Shown here piece after piece: positions 45,795 through 56,438 of a stretch of 64,000 nucleotides of DNA (the first letter of the stretch is position 1; every line of letters starts with the position of its first letter). The notes beneath the pieces are model-generated. The model worked only from the letters and a program-made list of their open reading frames with translations. It was not told where the DNA came from and ran no database searches. Where the stretch lies: NCBI GenBank assembly GCA_012845835.1, contig JABAKD010000018.1:4796116-4860115 (forward strand), written 5' to 3'. This DNA comes from Undaria pinnatifida. Lineage: Eukaryota; Sar; Phaeophyceae; Laminariales; Alariaceae. The position numbers and the translations under genes were made by a program.

Positions 45795-46800
45795 CGATAT
45801 ATTATAAAAATTAAAATACACCAGCTGTGAGATCGAATATTTTGTCGAAACTCATCTTTGCAAGCTGTGTGTGATACTCCGATCGCGCGTATTACGGGTT
45901 GTGTGTCCTCATTAAGGATATAGGTCGGCGACTCCCCTTGCAACTACAGTGTAGCTATCAGGGTCAACAGGGTGATGTTATGCAGTCTGTGCGCGGAAAC
46001 TATAAAACCCGTTTTTGAGGGGGACAAAATCTGACAGCTGTGGAAGGAAATGCATCAGTTTATCAAGTGAATACTGTAAGTCGAATAACCGGTGAGGGGA
46101 GGGCGGAGTTTTTAAGGACATGGGGGCCTGATTTTGATCAAAAGGGGGGCGGGAGGGGGGGAGGGGGGGGAGGGGACGGGTGGGGCAGGTCAATTTGTGC
46201 GTGGAAACTATGAATCCTTCTTGTGGGGGAGGGGGGGGAAATGTGTGTGTGGGGGTCGGGGGGCGGGTGGGGAGGGCTTTTGGTTGCATAGATGTAGGGG
46301 TTTGCTACACGCGTGGTGCTAAGTCTAGGCGATGGTGTGGGTGGTGGGGAAGGAGGGGGCGTTAGGGGCGGGGGTGGGTGGGAATTTCAGCAGCGGCATG
46401 GACGGCTCTAAAACGATGACGAGGCGATATCCAGGGCGCGGACGTGTTTATTACTCTGGCGGATTTTGATATTAGGTGGGGCGTTCAAGCAAGAGAAAGC
46501 GTGAAAAAAAAAAGAGGGGGGGGGAGGGGGGGGGGGGGGAGGGTTTTCAAGAGGTTTAGGTCACATATAATACCAAAATACACTCCAGCTATGAGAGCAA
46601 GGATTTGGTCGACACTGATCTTCGCAACATTGTGTGTAATCCTCCGATCGCGCGTATTAATCATATATGTAGGGGCTTGCTATACGCGCGGTGCTGGGTC
46701 TAGGCGATCGGGCGGGGTGTGGGGAAGGAGGGGTCGTTGGAGGGGGGGAGGGGGGATGAATGAAGGCTACGTCATGGATGGCTAGGAAGATAACGACGTG
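45795..46800 (+). repeat. Family B repeat in the last intron
   Basis: The clearest copy, about 1 kb: a complete head at 45795-45975, G-rich blocks at 46140-46190 and 46225-46280, and a second degenerate head at 46560-46670 followed by another TAGGTCTAGGCGA block. Confidence 0.8.
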
Positions 46801-47205
46801 ATATCAATTGCTTATGATATCACCCAAGCTTAAGACAGCAAAATAGCAGGGAGGCTGTCACACGCGCGAGTGACTCCGGACCACTGCAAAAAAAGACCCT
46901 AAAAGGGAGATCCCCCCCTCCCCTGTAGTAGCATTAGTCATACGCTTTTAATGACATCTACCTAACCCTAGCCGCAGCCTTACTCCTAGCCCCAACATTA
47001 ACCCTTTACTGAATACAATACATACTCTCATAATTCAAGGCATCAATTAGTTGCCATGAGCCAGGGAGACGACAGTTGTGTGTGTACCACTTTGGTATTT
47101 TGCATGGTGCCATTTTAAGTTGTCCGTGCGCGCCTCCATGTTGAAAAACGAAAAACAAAACGGGAGTGTACCTTCTTTTCTCGTATTCGAGACTATAGTC
47201 TAGTC
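46801..47205. other. No feature recognised
   Basis: Includes a repeat D end at 46863 and a short CTAACCCTAGCC stretch at 46964 that is too irregular to call telomeric. Confidence 0.3.
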
Positions 47206-47207
47206 CA

Positions 47208-47375
47208 CATCACACCATCACACCATCACACCATCACACCATCACACCATCACACCATCACAACATCACACCATCACACCATCACACCATCACACCATCA
47301 CACCATCACACCATCACACCATCACACCATCACAACATCACACCATCACACCATCACACCATCACACCATCACAC
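47208..47375. repeat. 8-bp satellite (CCATCACA)n with 72-bp higher order
   Basis: About 20 units. A variant unit (CAACATCA) at 47261 and 47333 is exactly nine units apart, which suggests that the array grew by duplicating a 72-bp block. Confidence 0.9.
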
Positions 47376-47424
47376 CTCGCAGCAGGCGCGATCAGAGTAT
47401 TTTCACACACAGCTTGCACACAAT

Positions 47425-47672
47425 GACTGATTCTTCGATACCCCCCCCCAAAACCAGCGGTTTTCTCTATAGAACGTTTCATGGCTGCTCCAGACGACAA
47501 AGGCCGCTACTAAAAAATAGTCTTCACATGCCTTCTTGTTTCCAAAGGACTATCGAACGATGACGTCGGTGTGGCAAGGGGCACCGTATTTCAGGAGATA
47601 CGGCCGGGAGCTGGTTTTAAAACCGGCGATTTCGTTAAAGAAACGTTGGGGAGGCTACCGTAAAACGACTCA
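47425..47672 (-). mobile_element. MITE-E copy
   Basis: Reverse copy from TGATTCTTCGATACCCCC to GAGGCTACCGTAAAACGAC. The interior CAGGAGATACGGCCGGGAGC is intact. Confidence 0.8.
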
Positions 47673-47978
47673 CATAATTCTCGACCAAACCCTCGATCGG
47701 AGTATCACACACAGATTGCACACATTTTTCTGGTTCTCAATAATGAATTCGAGAACTTGTTGACCAAAGCAGCTGAGGCTAGGGGGTCTTTTTGTTGTTG
47801 TTGTTGTTGTTGTTGTCTTTTTCTTGTGCAACTTCGTGATCATCACTCACGCGAGTTGCCCCCCTTTACCTTTTACTACCTTAACCTTTCGTGCTGCTGC
47901 ATTTTGCCCATGTGAATCTGCAATGCAAGGAAGGGTTGGCTTTAAGGTGCACCAACCAAAAGTCGCCTGAAGTGTGTT

Positions 47979-48242
47979 TCGGTTCGTGCAACGATAGGGG
48001 CGCACCACATTTTTTTTTAATACTACCCCGCAATTCGGGAGCTTAAGACCTCTCCCACAAACGCATTTGGAGAAAACCAAAACTGACTACCGGATGAAAA
48101 GTTCAATGAATGGGCTAGGTACGTAACGAGAACCATGCGAAAAAGAGAGTAAAATAGTTCCGCTGATTTTGGGTGAAGGAGCCCACGTCGTTTCGAAACA
48201 ATTTTTTGCCAATAAACGGTATACCTGTACCGCAGCATGCGC
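47979..48242 (-). mobile_element. MITE-A copy
   Basis: 264 bp, reverse. GGTTCGTGCAACGATAGGGG to CTGTACCGCAGCATGCGCC. Lies 320 bp before the terminal exon. Confidence 0.8.
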
Positions 48243-48562
48243 CGTACAGAGTCTCTCGAGCGAGTGGCTCAAACCCAGTACGTAGTGATAAAAGGGGGTA
48301 CCCCTCTACCGTACAGCCATGCATGGCTCGTTCTGTCACAAATTTGGTGTTATTGCAAGGAGAAAAAGTTTTGGAGTAAGCCTATTTTGTTTTAAAAAGA
48401 AATCAGCGCTTCTTCTCTGGCTCAAATTCATAAATCACAAGATGCTCCTTCTTTTTTTTTTTTTTCTTGTAATTTTACATGGTTTTCGACAAAGCTTTCT
48501 TCGACAGTAATATCCCTTACTGCGCGGTTTGTCCTCCCCGACTCGCTTCTTTTTTGCTGCAG

Positions 48563-48586
48563 GTACGCTTGATGGTCAAGCTCTAA
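48563..48586 (+). CDS. Exon 9: terminal exon with stop codon
   Basis: A strong acceptor (pyrimidine-rich CTTCTTTTTTGCTGCAG, AG at 48561-48562) is followed by VRLMVKL and TAA. Joined to exon 8 in phase 0 this gives I-S-L-L-E-V-R-L-M-V-K-L-stop, matching how discoidin domains end (E-V-x-L-x-V). The short length means the call rests on splice-site strength and phase, not on content. No membrane anchor follows, so the product is probably soluble or wall-bound. Confidence 0.65.
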   Translation, partial: VRLMVKL

Positions 48587-48900
48587 ACGCCCTGCCGTGC
48601 TTTAGATACGTGAGGAGAGGGGAAAGGGCTATGGTATTCGGGTTTCTTTGAAGGCCTCGCTGCCTCCAGCAGATCACAGCCGCGAACGGCTTCCCTGCTC
48701 TTAGTGCTGGTTTCAACGCTAAGCTCTCGAATGTTTTTCGGGTTTTAGGTGATATTTGGCATGCACGGTCGGCACCCCGTAGTTGTTTGTTACGCTGCGC
48801 CAGCGGAGCATACCTGTTAAAGTCCGAGGTTTGAGCGAGGCGGTACAGCGTCACTCGCGTGAGAGTGGCCTATTCGACGTAGTCGAAATGGGGGGCGCTG
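48587..48900 (+). other. Probable 3' UTR of the YHYH/discoidin gene
   Basis: Sequence after the stop codon at 48584-48586 with no recognisable coding content on the + strand. No clear AATAAA signal is visible. The end is not determinable from sequence alone. Confidence 0.3.
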
Positions 48901-50169
48901 TCTAGTCTAACGCTATATTTTTTGGCGGTTACAGGATCGGGGTCACACCAAGAAAAATACGGGCAGCTAAGTAAGGTAGGATATCGGGTTAAGGATTTTA
49001 ACAGGTCGAGTCAAATCTCACGAATCAGAGGAGGTTTCGTGGGGGAACCCCACCCAACACAACCCGTGAGATTTGAACACCCAACCTAGCCCCCGTGATA
49101 CGTGAATACTTCCTTTGACCCTACCCGGCACGGCCCGACCCGTGAGATTTTGAGCATCTCCTGATATGACCCGGACTCGACCATGTGAGATTTTGAAAGC
49201 CGCCTGATCTGTCCCCGGGGGGTCGTATCGTGACCCGTGTATAACCCTGGTGATCCATTGCCAGGAACCCATTGCAAGGAGCTGCACGGCAAGCGTGCAG
49301 CGCAGAGTAGTACTGCTTGTGCTGGCGCTTCCTAACGCATGGCAAAATATCAGAACGCACGCGTTGTCGTTGTATTTAGCGAGTAAGACGAAGTATAACA
49401 AACTGCTGGGCACGTGAGGTTTTGTATTTATTTTGCAGGCAACGCTTTTCCCTCGTCGAGCGCGCCTGCTGTGTATAGCTGGAAGGTGGGGTTTTGTTTT
49501 GCGTATTTTGCTGGCATTTTTCCTTCGGGTGGGTCGTGCGCAACCCGTTGTAGGACGTTGCTTGCGGACCTGAAGTTTGTGCCAAGGTCGGGTTTCGGTA
49601 GTTTTTTCAAGGACACGCACTTAACCCTCCGGTTGACGGTTATCGGAACCAAAGCAGCTTCGCACGTTTTGCTTAGAATGCCAGCTTCGGTCGATTGCGG
49701 CGTGCGTCGAGGCGGTAAACCTGGATTTGAGACAAGGTGGAGGTGTGATGTTCAACAAGCTTCTGAGGCTACGGTAGGGTGGTAACCTATTGGTTACATG
49801 TTGGTCACCATTTTCGAGCTCCCACAAGCGGCTGCCCCACTTCCATGGTGCCTTATAGTATCGTTGGTGTTTTTCGGTGTGGAAATATGCACCGGCATTC
49901 AGGCCATTCATTGCTTGTTAACTCTTGTGGGGGCCATGTACATCGACCAGAGAAATGGCGATTACGACATTTTCGAGCGCCTACGAGTAGCTCGACCGAG
50001 CAGCACGAGAAAGCTTAGGCCGCACCCGTCCTGCACGACCCCGTGCATCGTCGCACGTCGGGTACCAATTTCACGACACCCCAATCGGCAGTTCCCGATG
50101 CTGCTATCATCCACTTCCATCGTCATTTTTTTTTCCCTTTGAAGCCCCCAAGGGCCCAACGCTGCGCCG
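48901..50169. other. Downstream of the gene; no coding region recognised
   Basis: The minus strand is open for 200 codons at 49018-49620 and overlaps the repeated GTGAGATTT phrases. It shows no motif and is not called. Confidence 0.3.
49011..49076. repeat. Foldback hairpin
   Basis: A 12-bp perfect stem (TCAAATCTCACG at 49011-49022, complement at 49065-49076) encloses a second small stem (GTGGGG…CCCCAC). The stem phrase recurs singly at 49141 and 49188. Confidence 0.6.
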
Positions 50170-50399
50170 GACGCATGCTACAATAGAGGTATACCCCTTT
50201 CAGTCAGAAATTGTTTTCTGAATGACAGGCGGCTCCTAAATCGAAAATCGTCGGAAAAAAGGCCATGTTTTTGCATGATTTTCGTCTTGTATCTAGGCCA
50301 TGGGATTTCCATCCGGCATGTTGCAGTTTTATTTTTTTGTCCAAATCAGTAGAGGAGCGCCTCAGAAAAACGTAGCGCGCCTCTATCGTAGCACGTGTC
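50170..50399 (+). mobile_element. MITE-A copy, short form
   Basis: 230 bp. GACGCATGCTACAATAGAGG to CTCTATCGTAGCACGTGTC. The third internal block (GGTCTTAAGCTCCC) is deleted. Confidence 0.85.
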
Positions 50400-50940
50400 G
50401 CCGACAAAAGTAGAAACGGGTTCGATGTCGAGCGACGTACAGTAACACACCTCGCGCCATATAGCGCCCCTAGCTCGGAGGCGAAAGTTGGGATCCTTCC
50501 CAAGCCGACGCCTTGCTCTGTTGACCATTACAAAAGCATCCTGTGGTTTGTGCATCGTCGGCGGGGGCGTCACATCTCGCCTGCCGGAATCCCTCTCGCC
50601 TTTTTCATGTGTGTGGCGAGATGCTCCACCGTTGTTGGAAGCTGGTCGATTGCTATTTGTTGGGGCTGCAACGGAGATTCCAGACGTGTTTGTGGAGTCC
50701 CGCGCTCAGCGCACGCGGCCTCCACGCGATACACGCAAAAAAACTTGAGCTGCGACGAGCGCCGGATTTCAAAATGATCGTTCCGTGTTGAGATTTATGC
50801 ATCAGATTATGGTGAGCCAAAGAGCACCTTGGCGATGTCGCCGCACCGAGCGAGGTGCCCGTGATGGTCTTCCTTTTTCATGAAAGCTTCAGATACCGCG
50901 AGCGATAAGGTAGAGAAAGTGTAGGAGGTGGATTATTTAG

Positions 50941-53900
50941 ATGCTGGACCGGGCTAAGGTAAATCAGGGAGGTACATTTCGTGCATTGGTATCTTTTGCG
51001 CGGTTTCCCTTGGTGTTTCGTCTGCTTCCTGGAAGTTTCAAACGAACGAAGTGTGTCTGGCTGCAGCGTGGTTGCGGTCATTGTCTATTAGCTCCTACGG
51101 CAGCATTGCATCCGATGCACACGTCGACGTATAATTTTTGGAATTCACTTGACGAGGTGGTCAAGGAGGTTCCCAGTAGGGACCACCTCCTTGTCCTGAT
51201 GGACGCAAATGCTCGTACAGGCATGAGAGGGATCGAGTGGACCGACAGCAAGGTATTGGGTGCATACGGACGTGATGAGCTGAACGACAACGGAGAGCGA
51301 CCATTGACTCACGCAACTGACAACAAGCTCGCCCTCCTCAACACGTACTATGCTACACCTGCTCGTTGCATATCGTATACATTTCAGAGCCCTAAGCGAG
51401 GAAAGGTCCAGTACAGACTTGACTACATACTGACACGGCAAGTGGATAGACGATTGGTACGTAATGTCACTGTGCGGACTCCACCCAGGGAGAACGCCGA
51501 GTCGGACCACAACCTCGTGATAGCAAGTATTCGCCTCTTAGGCCGCATCGCACCAAATCGTCCAAAGGTAGTTGTCAAAAGCCGGCGAGCTATTGATCTA
51601 CAAAGATTAATGGCGGACCCGCATCTACGGATGAATTTGACAAATGCGATAGCAGCCAACCTTCCCTCTCCGACACCCGGTACTAATGCCGGAAGCGTTG
51701 ATGACATGGCCTCATTACTGACCGAGACGATACTGTCAAACGCCGCCGACATAGCGCCCCCTACTCGGCGTAAACAAGTACCGAGGGGCTGGTGTGCGAC
51801 TGAGGAGACGAGAGCTGAGTCGAATGCACGATGGCAGGATAGAGAAGACGCGAGGAAACGGGTCCGTTCTGCTCCAAACGATCGTGGTCTACGGCAAGCC
51901 TTGAAGGCGACCATCAAACAGCTGAAACGCACGCGGGCGGAAGCTGTTCAGAGGTTCTTCGAAGATTACGTTCGCCAACTCGAAGGGCGTATCCGAGAAG
52001 GTGATCATTTTGGCTTCTACAAACACCTCAAGGGGATGGATGTGGAAGGGAAGAGGACGTTTAACTCGCAGTACATCAAGGACGAGGAAGGTCGATTGCT
52101 GCGGGATAACGTCCTCATCCGCGAGCGGTGGGTGAGGTGGTTTCACAAACTGCTCAACACCAAGTCGCCGACCCTTGATCCACGCATTGTGGGCGAGCTT
52201 AAGCAGTGGCCCCCGTGCAGACCACTGGGCGATGTCCCGTCTAGGTACGAAGTAGAGGAGGCGATCCGGGCGCTGGCGAACCGAAAGGCGGTAGGGCCCG
52301 ATGGTCTCCCGGCCGAGCTCTTGAAGGTTTTGGCCGACGAAGGAGAATTCAACACCCTCGGAAACTTCCACGATATCATCGTCGCTGTGTGGAGGGGGGG
52401 TGGCGTACCGCAACAATGGAAATATGCTATGATTAAGGTGCTTCACAAGAAGAAAGATCGGACTGAGTGTGGCAATTATCGTGGCATCTCCCTCGTGGCT
52501 CACGCCGGTAAAGTACTCCTCAAAGTCATCGCGGGTCGCCTGAGTGACTATTGCGAACGCGAGAACATTCTGCCGGAGGAACAGTGTGGGTTCAGACCCC
52601 AACGCTCGACGGTTGACATGATGTTCGTAGTACGACGACTGCAGGAACTGGCGCGGAAGAAGGACACCCCCTTGTACATGTGCTTTATCGACCTCACCAA
52701 AGCATACGACTCCGTCGACCGAAGCCTTTTGTGGGACGTCCTTGCTCGTTTTGGCGTGCCATCGAGAATGCTCGCCGTCATCCGCCAATTCCACGACGGT
52801 ATGCAAGCATGCGTGCGGCTGGATGATGGAGAGTGCTCGGATAAGTTCGACGTGGGGCAAGGTCTCAGGCAAGGATGCGTGCTCGCGCCACTGCTGTTCA
52901 ACATGTTTTTCACTGCGGTACTGCGTGTGGCCGAGAAACGCTTCCTCGCTGATGCAGTCATCACGGACAACATGGTGCAGCTTCAACGAAAGAAGGAAGG
53001 CGAGAAGGGCACTTCACGCACAGGCAAAGTCGACGGACGGAGGGGGAAGGAGGGGGAGGGGGTGCAGAGATTGTGGGGTATGCTGTACGCGGACGATGCG
53101 GGCATCGTATTGCGATCATCATAAGGTCTAGAGAGGATGATGACGACGATCGTGACTGCGTGTTCGTTGTTCGGGCTTACAGTATCCGAGGCAAAAACAG
53201 AGATGATGTGCCTGGAAACCAAAAGCGGGGGGAAGGTGTCCTTCACGATCAATGCAGCCAGCCAGGTTTACAAACAAACAATCGAGTTTGTATACTTGGG
53301 CGGGGCTATCACCGCAGACAGAAACCTTAGCACTGAAATAACGCGGCGTCTTCAGAGGGCCTGGGCGTGTTTCCAGCGGTACAAGATGGAAATCTATGAT
53401 CGCCCGGGTTTGCGTTTACGGTTGAAGGTGCGGTTGCTGAAAGCTGAGGTGGTCGAGACACTGCTGTACGGTTGCATGACGTGGAGCCCGAAGAAGCCTG
53501 ACTATGACAGGCTACGTCGGGTTCACCGTTCCATGCTCCTCCGATGCCTTAGATGGCGGAAACGGAAGCGCGACGACCACACCCTATTGTACGCCGACGC
53601 GCTTGCCCAGACAGATTCCGAGAGCGGTGAGGTGATAGTGCGCAAACGGAGGATTTTGTTTGCGGGATTCGTGGCACGCATGGGGGAGGAGCGTCTGCCA
53701 CAGAGGGTGATGTTTGGGGAGTCTGTTGGGGGTAAAGGCTACTCAGGGGGGCAAGAGAAAGACTGGATGGATCATCTGAAGGAGGATATGTCGGTTTTTG
53801 GAATGAAATTCGAAGGATGGCGAAAGGCTGCTCAGAAGGCTGGCAGATGGTTTCGAAGAGTAGAGGAGGGAGCCGAGTTGTTCATGCGGCATTGGCATGA

Positions 53901-54138
53901 AACGGAGAGACGCAAAGCTGCAGAGCGACGCGCAAAGGCCGCGGCAGCGTCATCCACCGTTGGCATCTCTAAGCGGCCGGGGGGAGGGGGAAGGGGGGGG
54001 GGCGGGGAGGGGACTGGGGGAGGGGGGGAGAGGGGAGGGGGGGAGGGGGGAGGGGGAAAGAGAGGAAGGGGGGAGGGGCGGAAGGGGGAGCGTCATGCCC
54101 AAGAGACTGAAGTCTGGGTTTGGCCATCATCGTATTGA
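50941..54138 (+). pseudogene. Non-LTR retrotransposon (LINE) ORF2: endonuclease (partial), RT, C-terminal domain
   Basis: One frame runs 50941-54138 with a single TAA at 53122-53124. Near 51115-51560 is the C-terminal half of an APE-type endonuclease (LLVLMDANARTG, RLDYILTRQ, SDHNLV); its N-terminal half is missing or frameshifted. RT motifs follow: GNYRGISLVAHAGKVLLKVI, CGFRPQRSTVDM, FIDLTKAYDSVDR, GQGLRQGCVLAP and the active site LYADDAGIV at about 53083-53110. After the stop the frame resumes with GLERMM and ACSLFGLTVSEAKTEMMCLE, LLYGCMTWSP and a basic region, ending in a Gly/Arg tail from G-rich DNA. Role: target-primed reverse transcription. 5' truncation plus the stop make it inactive as read. 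Confidence 0.88.
53976..54091 (+). repeat. G-rich low-complexity tail in LINE ORF2
   Basis: GGGGGA-type purine repeat coding for Gly/Arg/Glu. Probably a late expansion near the LINE 3' end. Confidence 0.8.
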
Positions 54139-54291
54139 AAGTTGTGCGCTTTCTAATGGCCATCACAAGATAGCATAAGACCGCCCTGACTTCTTCGCAA
54201 TGTTGCGTTCTCTCCCAGGTGCCATTGATGATGGACGTGATACCCTCTGTTAGCCCAATGCCATCCTTAGCCAGTTCCTAGGGTCTGCTAG

Positions 54292-54495
54292 TATGACATT
54301 TTCCTTTCTTTTCTTTTTCTATTTCTTTTTTTCTTTTTTTCTCTTCTTCTTTCCTTGCTTTCCTGTCTTGTCTTTTCTTGCTTTTCTTGTCTTTCTCTTC
54401 TCTTTGCTTGCCTTTTTCGTCTTGTTTCGTTTTTTTTTCTTCTCTTTTCTTTCCTTTCCTTTATCTTCTTTTCTTTTCTTTGTTTCTTTTTCTCC
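54292..54495. repeat. Polypyrimidine (TTTTCTT)n tract
   Basis: About 200 bp almost purely T and C. The translations are low-complexity on both strands. Confidence 0.9.
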
Positions 54496-55679
54496 AATTG
54501 ACTTATGCCTGTCGTGCGTATGCGTAGTGATAGATACTACGTGTAATATATACGTGGTAGTCTTCCTTGGGTGGCAATCGGAATATTTGGTTTCTCCAGG
54601 CGTAAGTAGTGAGACGTATGCACCGGCCTGGACCTGGCACATCGTAGACTGACTCCCGATTTCACTTTTATATATTTCTGGTGGAGGCATGAAATGCGTC
54701 AGCTGTGATATATGCGTGTACCACCTTGGGTTGTGTGTGTTTTCCCTGGGGTATTCCTCAGCTCCAGAGTGACTGGAGCCTGTCCTGTGACCACGGACTT
54801 GATTATGCGAGTTAATGTGAGAACAACATAATTAATATCTGCTCCGTCAAGTTGGAGAAACCAGGGATGAACCCGACGTTCCTGAAAAAAGCGCTATTTC
54901 GTGAACACGCGTGTTCTTCTGTGGCGCATTCTAAGAAACATTTAGCATAGCACCTATCGTTTTGGACAGTCTCCAGTTGAGGAGCTCTCTCCTTTACCCC
55001 AATACCCCAATACCCCAATACCCCAATACGGGCTTCGATAAAAAACAACGTGCACGCTCCGACCAATACTCCCGTGGCCTGTGTGCTGTCCTAGCAAAAT
55101 CGAGTAGGGTCTCAGCCGAGGAGCTCCCCTCTGGAAGTTAAGAGATGTTTTGCCTAAACAGGGCTGCCGGCGTTATCCTTAATGTTGATCGCACCCTGCG
55201 GAAGAACTACTGTCAAGATCAAGCGCAAACACAATAGCTCAGGCCTGGACCCGTCGTGTTAAGCGCCCAGCTGTAGCCGAGGGGATCAGCCGCCCATATT
55301 GGTGGTGATATAGGATGGGCAGTGCTACGCTAATGTGTACATGCATAAAACTATCGAAGCACGACTGCCTTGTCCGTGCGATGTACTGCAATGGCATTGC
55401 ACACGTTATGAATATCAAAGTCTCCAAGTATGTACGATACCAGGCACCCTCTGGGAACCACCAGGGATACACCCATCCATCCTGAAGATGATGTAGCGTA
55501 AATACGCGAGACATTCTGCAGAATATTTGCTGTGGCCCAACCCCAAGGCGAGCTCTCAGGTCCGGACCAGCGTTGCTGATTACCCAGCAAGCCTAGAGGA
55601 CATCACCCAGTCACACAGGTAGTGGGATATATTGTGGTAAGGGCTACGCCGGTGTACCGCTGTGGTCGTTTCATTGGGC
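54496..55679. other. No gene recognised; small 8-bp array at 54999-55029
   Basis: Four tandem CCCCAATA units near 55000. 54740-54800 resembles 39500-39575 (CCTGTCCTGTGACCACGGAC). Confidence 0.35.
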
Positions 55680-56145
55680 TGTTGAGAGTATGAACATTGG
55701 ATTCAAATCTAAGTTAATGCGCAGTCTATTCGAGCAGTTTTTTCGCACGAATAAGATATACAGTTGAATCTTACCTTGAATGTTACGTTGAACCTTCGGT
55801 GGAACTTAGATGTAAACGTACATTTGAGTATGTTAAGGTTGTCCCGTTGTCCCGGTATTCTACCGGAATACGGGCATTGTTCATGATGATCAAGTGGTGA
55901 TGGAACCCACCATGATTACTCTCCCTACTTTCCCTTCTCTCCCTACTTTCCCTTCTCTCACTAGTTTTCCTTCTTCCTCTTCTTTTTCTTCTTCTTCGTC
56001 TCTATCTGGCCTCAAGCGCCCTTTCCAAACTATCCCTTTTCTTTCTTATCACAAGTGATCTTAACAGACACTTCGGTGCCACCTCTGCACCTCTTCGCAT
56101 AGAAGACAGAGCCTCCACACAATCATTGTGTTCACAGGATATTCA
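55680..56145 (+). repeat. Copia 5' LTR
   Basis: 466 bp. Shares GTTAAGGTTGTCCCGTTGTC and CTTATCACAAGTGATCTTAA with the 3' LTR. Contains only a short CT-rich stretch where the 3' LTR has its large CTT tract. Confidence 0.9.
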
Positions 56146-56249
56146 GCCTTCGACCTTCGATATAAGCATCGATCGGCACCAAGCGACATCTCATTGACGT
56201 TTGTTGCATCTTACCTGGAGGTTTGAGAGAAACCTTCAATAAGACGGCT

Positions 56250-56436
56250 ACAGCATCAGCATCAGCATCAGCATCAGCGATCAGCATCAGCATCAGCCAT
56301 CACCAACAGCATCAGCATCAGCATCAGCATCAGCATCAGCATCAGCATCAGCATCAGCATCAGCATCAGCATCAGCATCAGCAGCAGCGATCAGCATCAG
56401 CATCAGCGATCAGCATCAACATCAGCACTAGCATCA
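56250..56436 (+). repeat. (CAGCAT)n hexanucleotide array
   Basis: About 28 units with a few GATCAG interruptions, lying between the 5' LTR and the gag start. Translation would give Gln-His, Ser-Ala or Ile-Ser repeats. Confidence 0.92.
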
Positions 56437-56438
56437 CC

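Larger units (their letters stand above)
19466..48586 (+). other. Gene span: secreted YHYH / Thr-Pro linker / discoidin-like protein, 9 visible exons
   Basis: Nine + strand segments join, nearly all in matching phase, into one C-terminal reading frame. YHYH domain: 19466-19667, 35277-35327, 36040-36144 and 36861-36934. Spacer and Thr/Pro linker: 39717-39870 and 40750-41312. Discoidin-like domain: 43373-43693, 44310-44456 and 48563-48586. Introns are 15609, 712, 716, 2782, 879, 2060, 616 and 4106 bp. Family knowledge: YHYH domains occur in extracellular proteins of bacteria, diatoms and brown algae, and discoidin folds usually bind sugars or lipids; no enzyme activity is evident. Inference: a secreted or cell-wall surface protein. 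The first visible exon starts in mid-codon, so at least one upstream exon, including any signal peptide, is missing from this model. The only phase conflict is between exons 4 and 5. Confidence 0.75.

Noticed and set aside
46960-47000. Second telomere-like array (CTAACCCTAGCC…)
   Set aside because: Only one or two irregular units. Nothing beyond chance in a C-rich region.
49018-49620. 200-codon minus-strand ORF downstream of the YHYH gene
   Set aside because: Overlaps repeated GTGAGATTT phrases and a hairpin; basic, motif-free translation.
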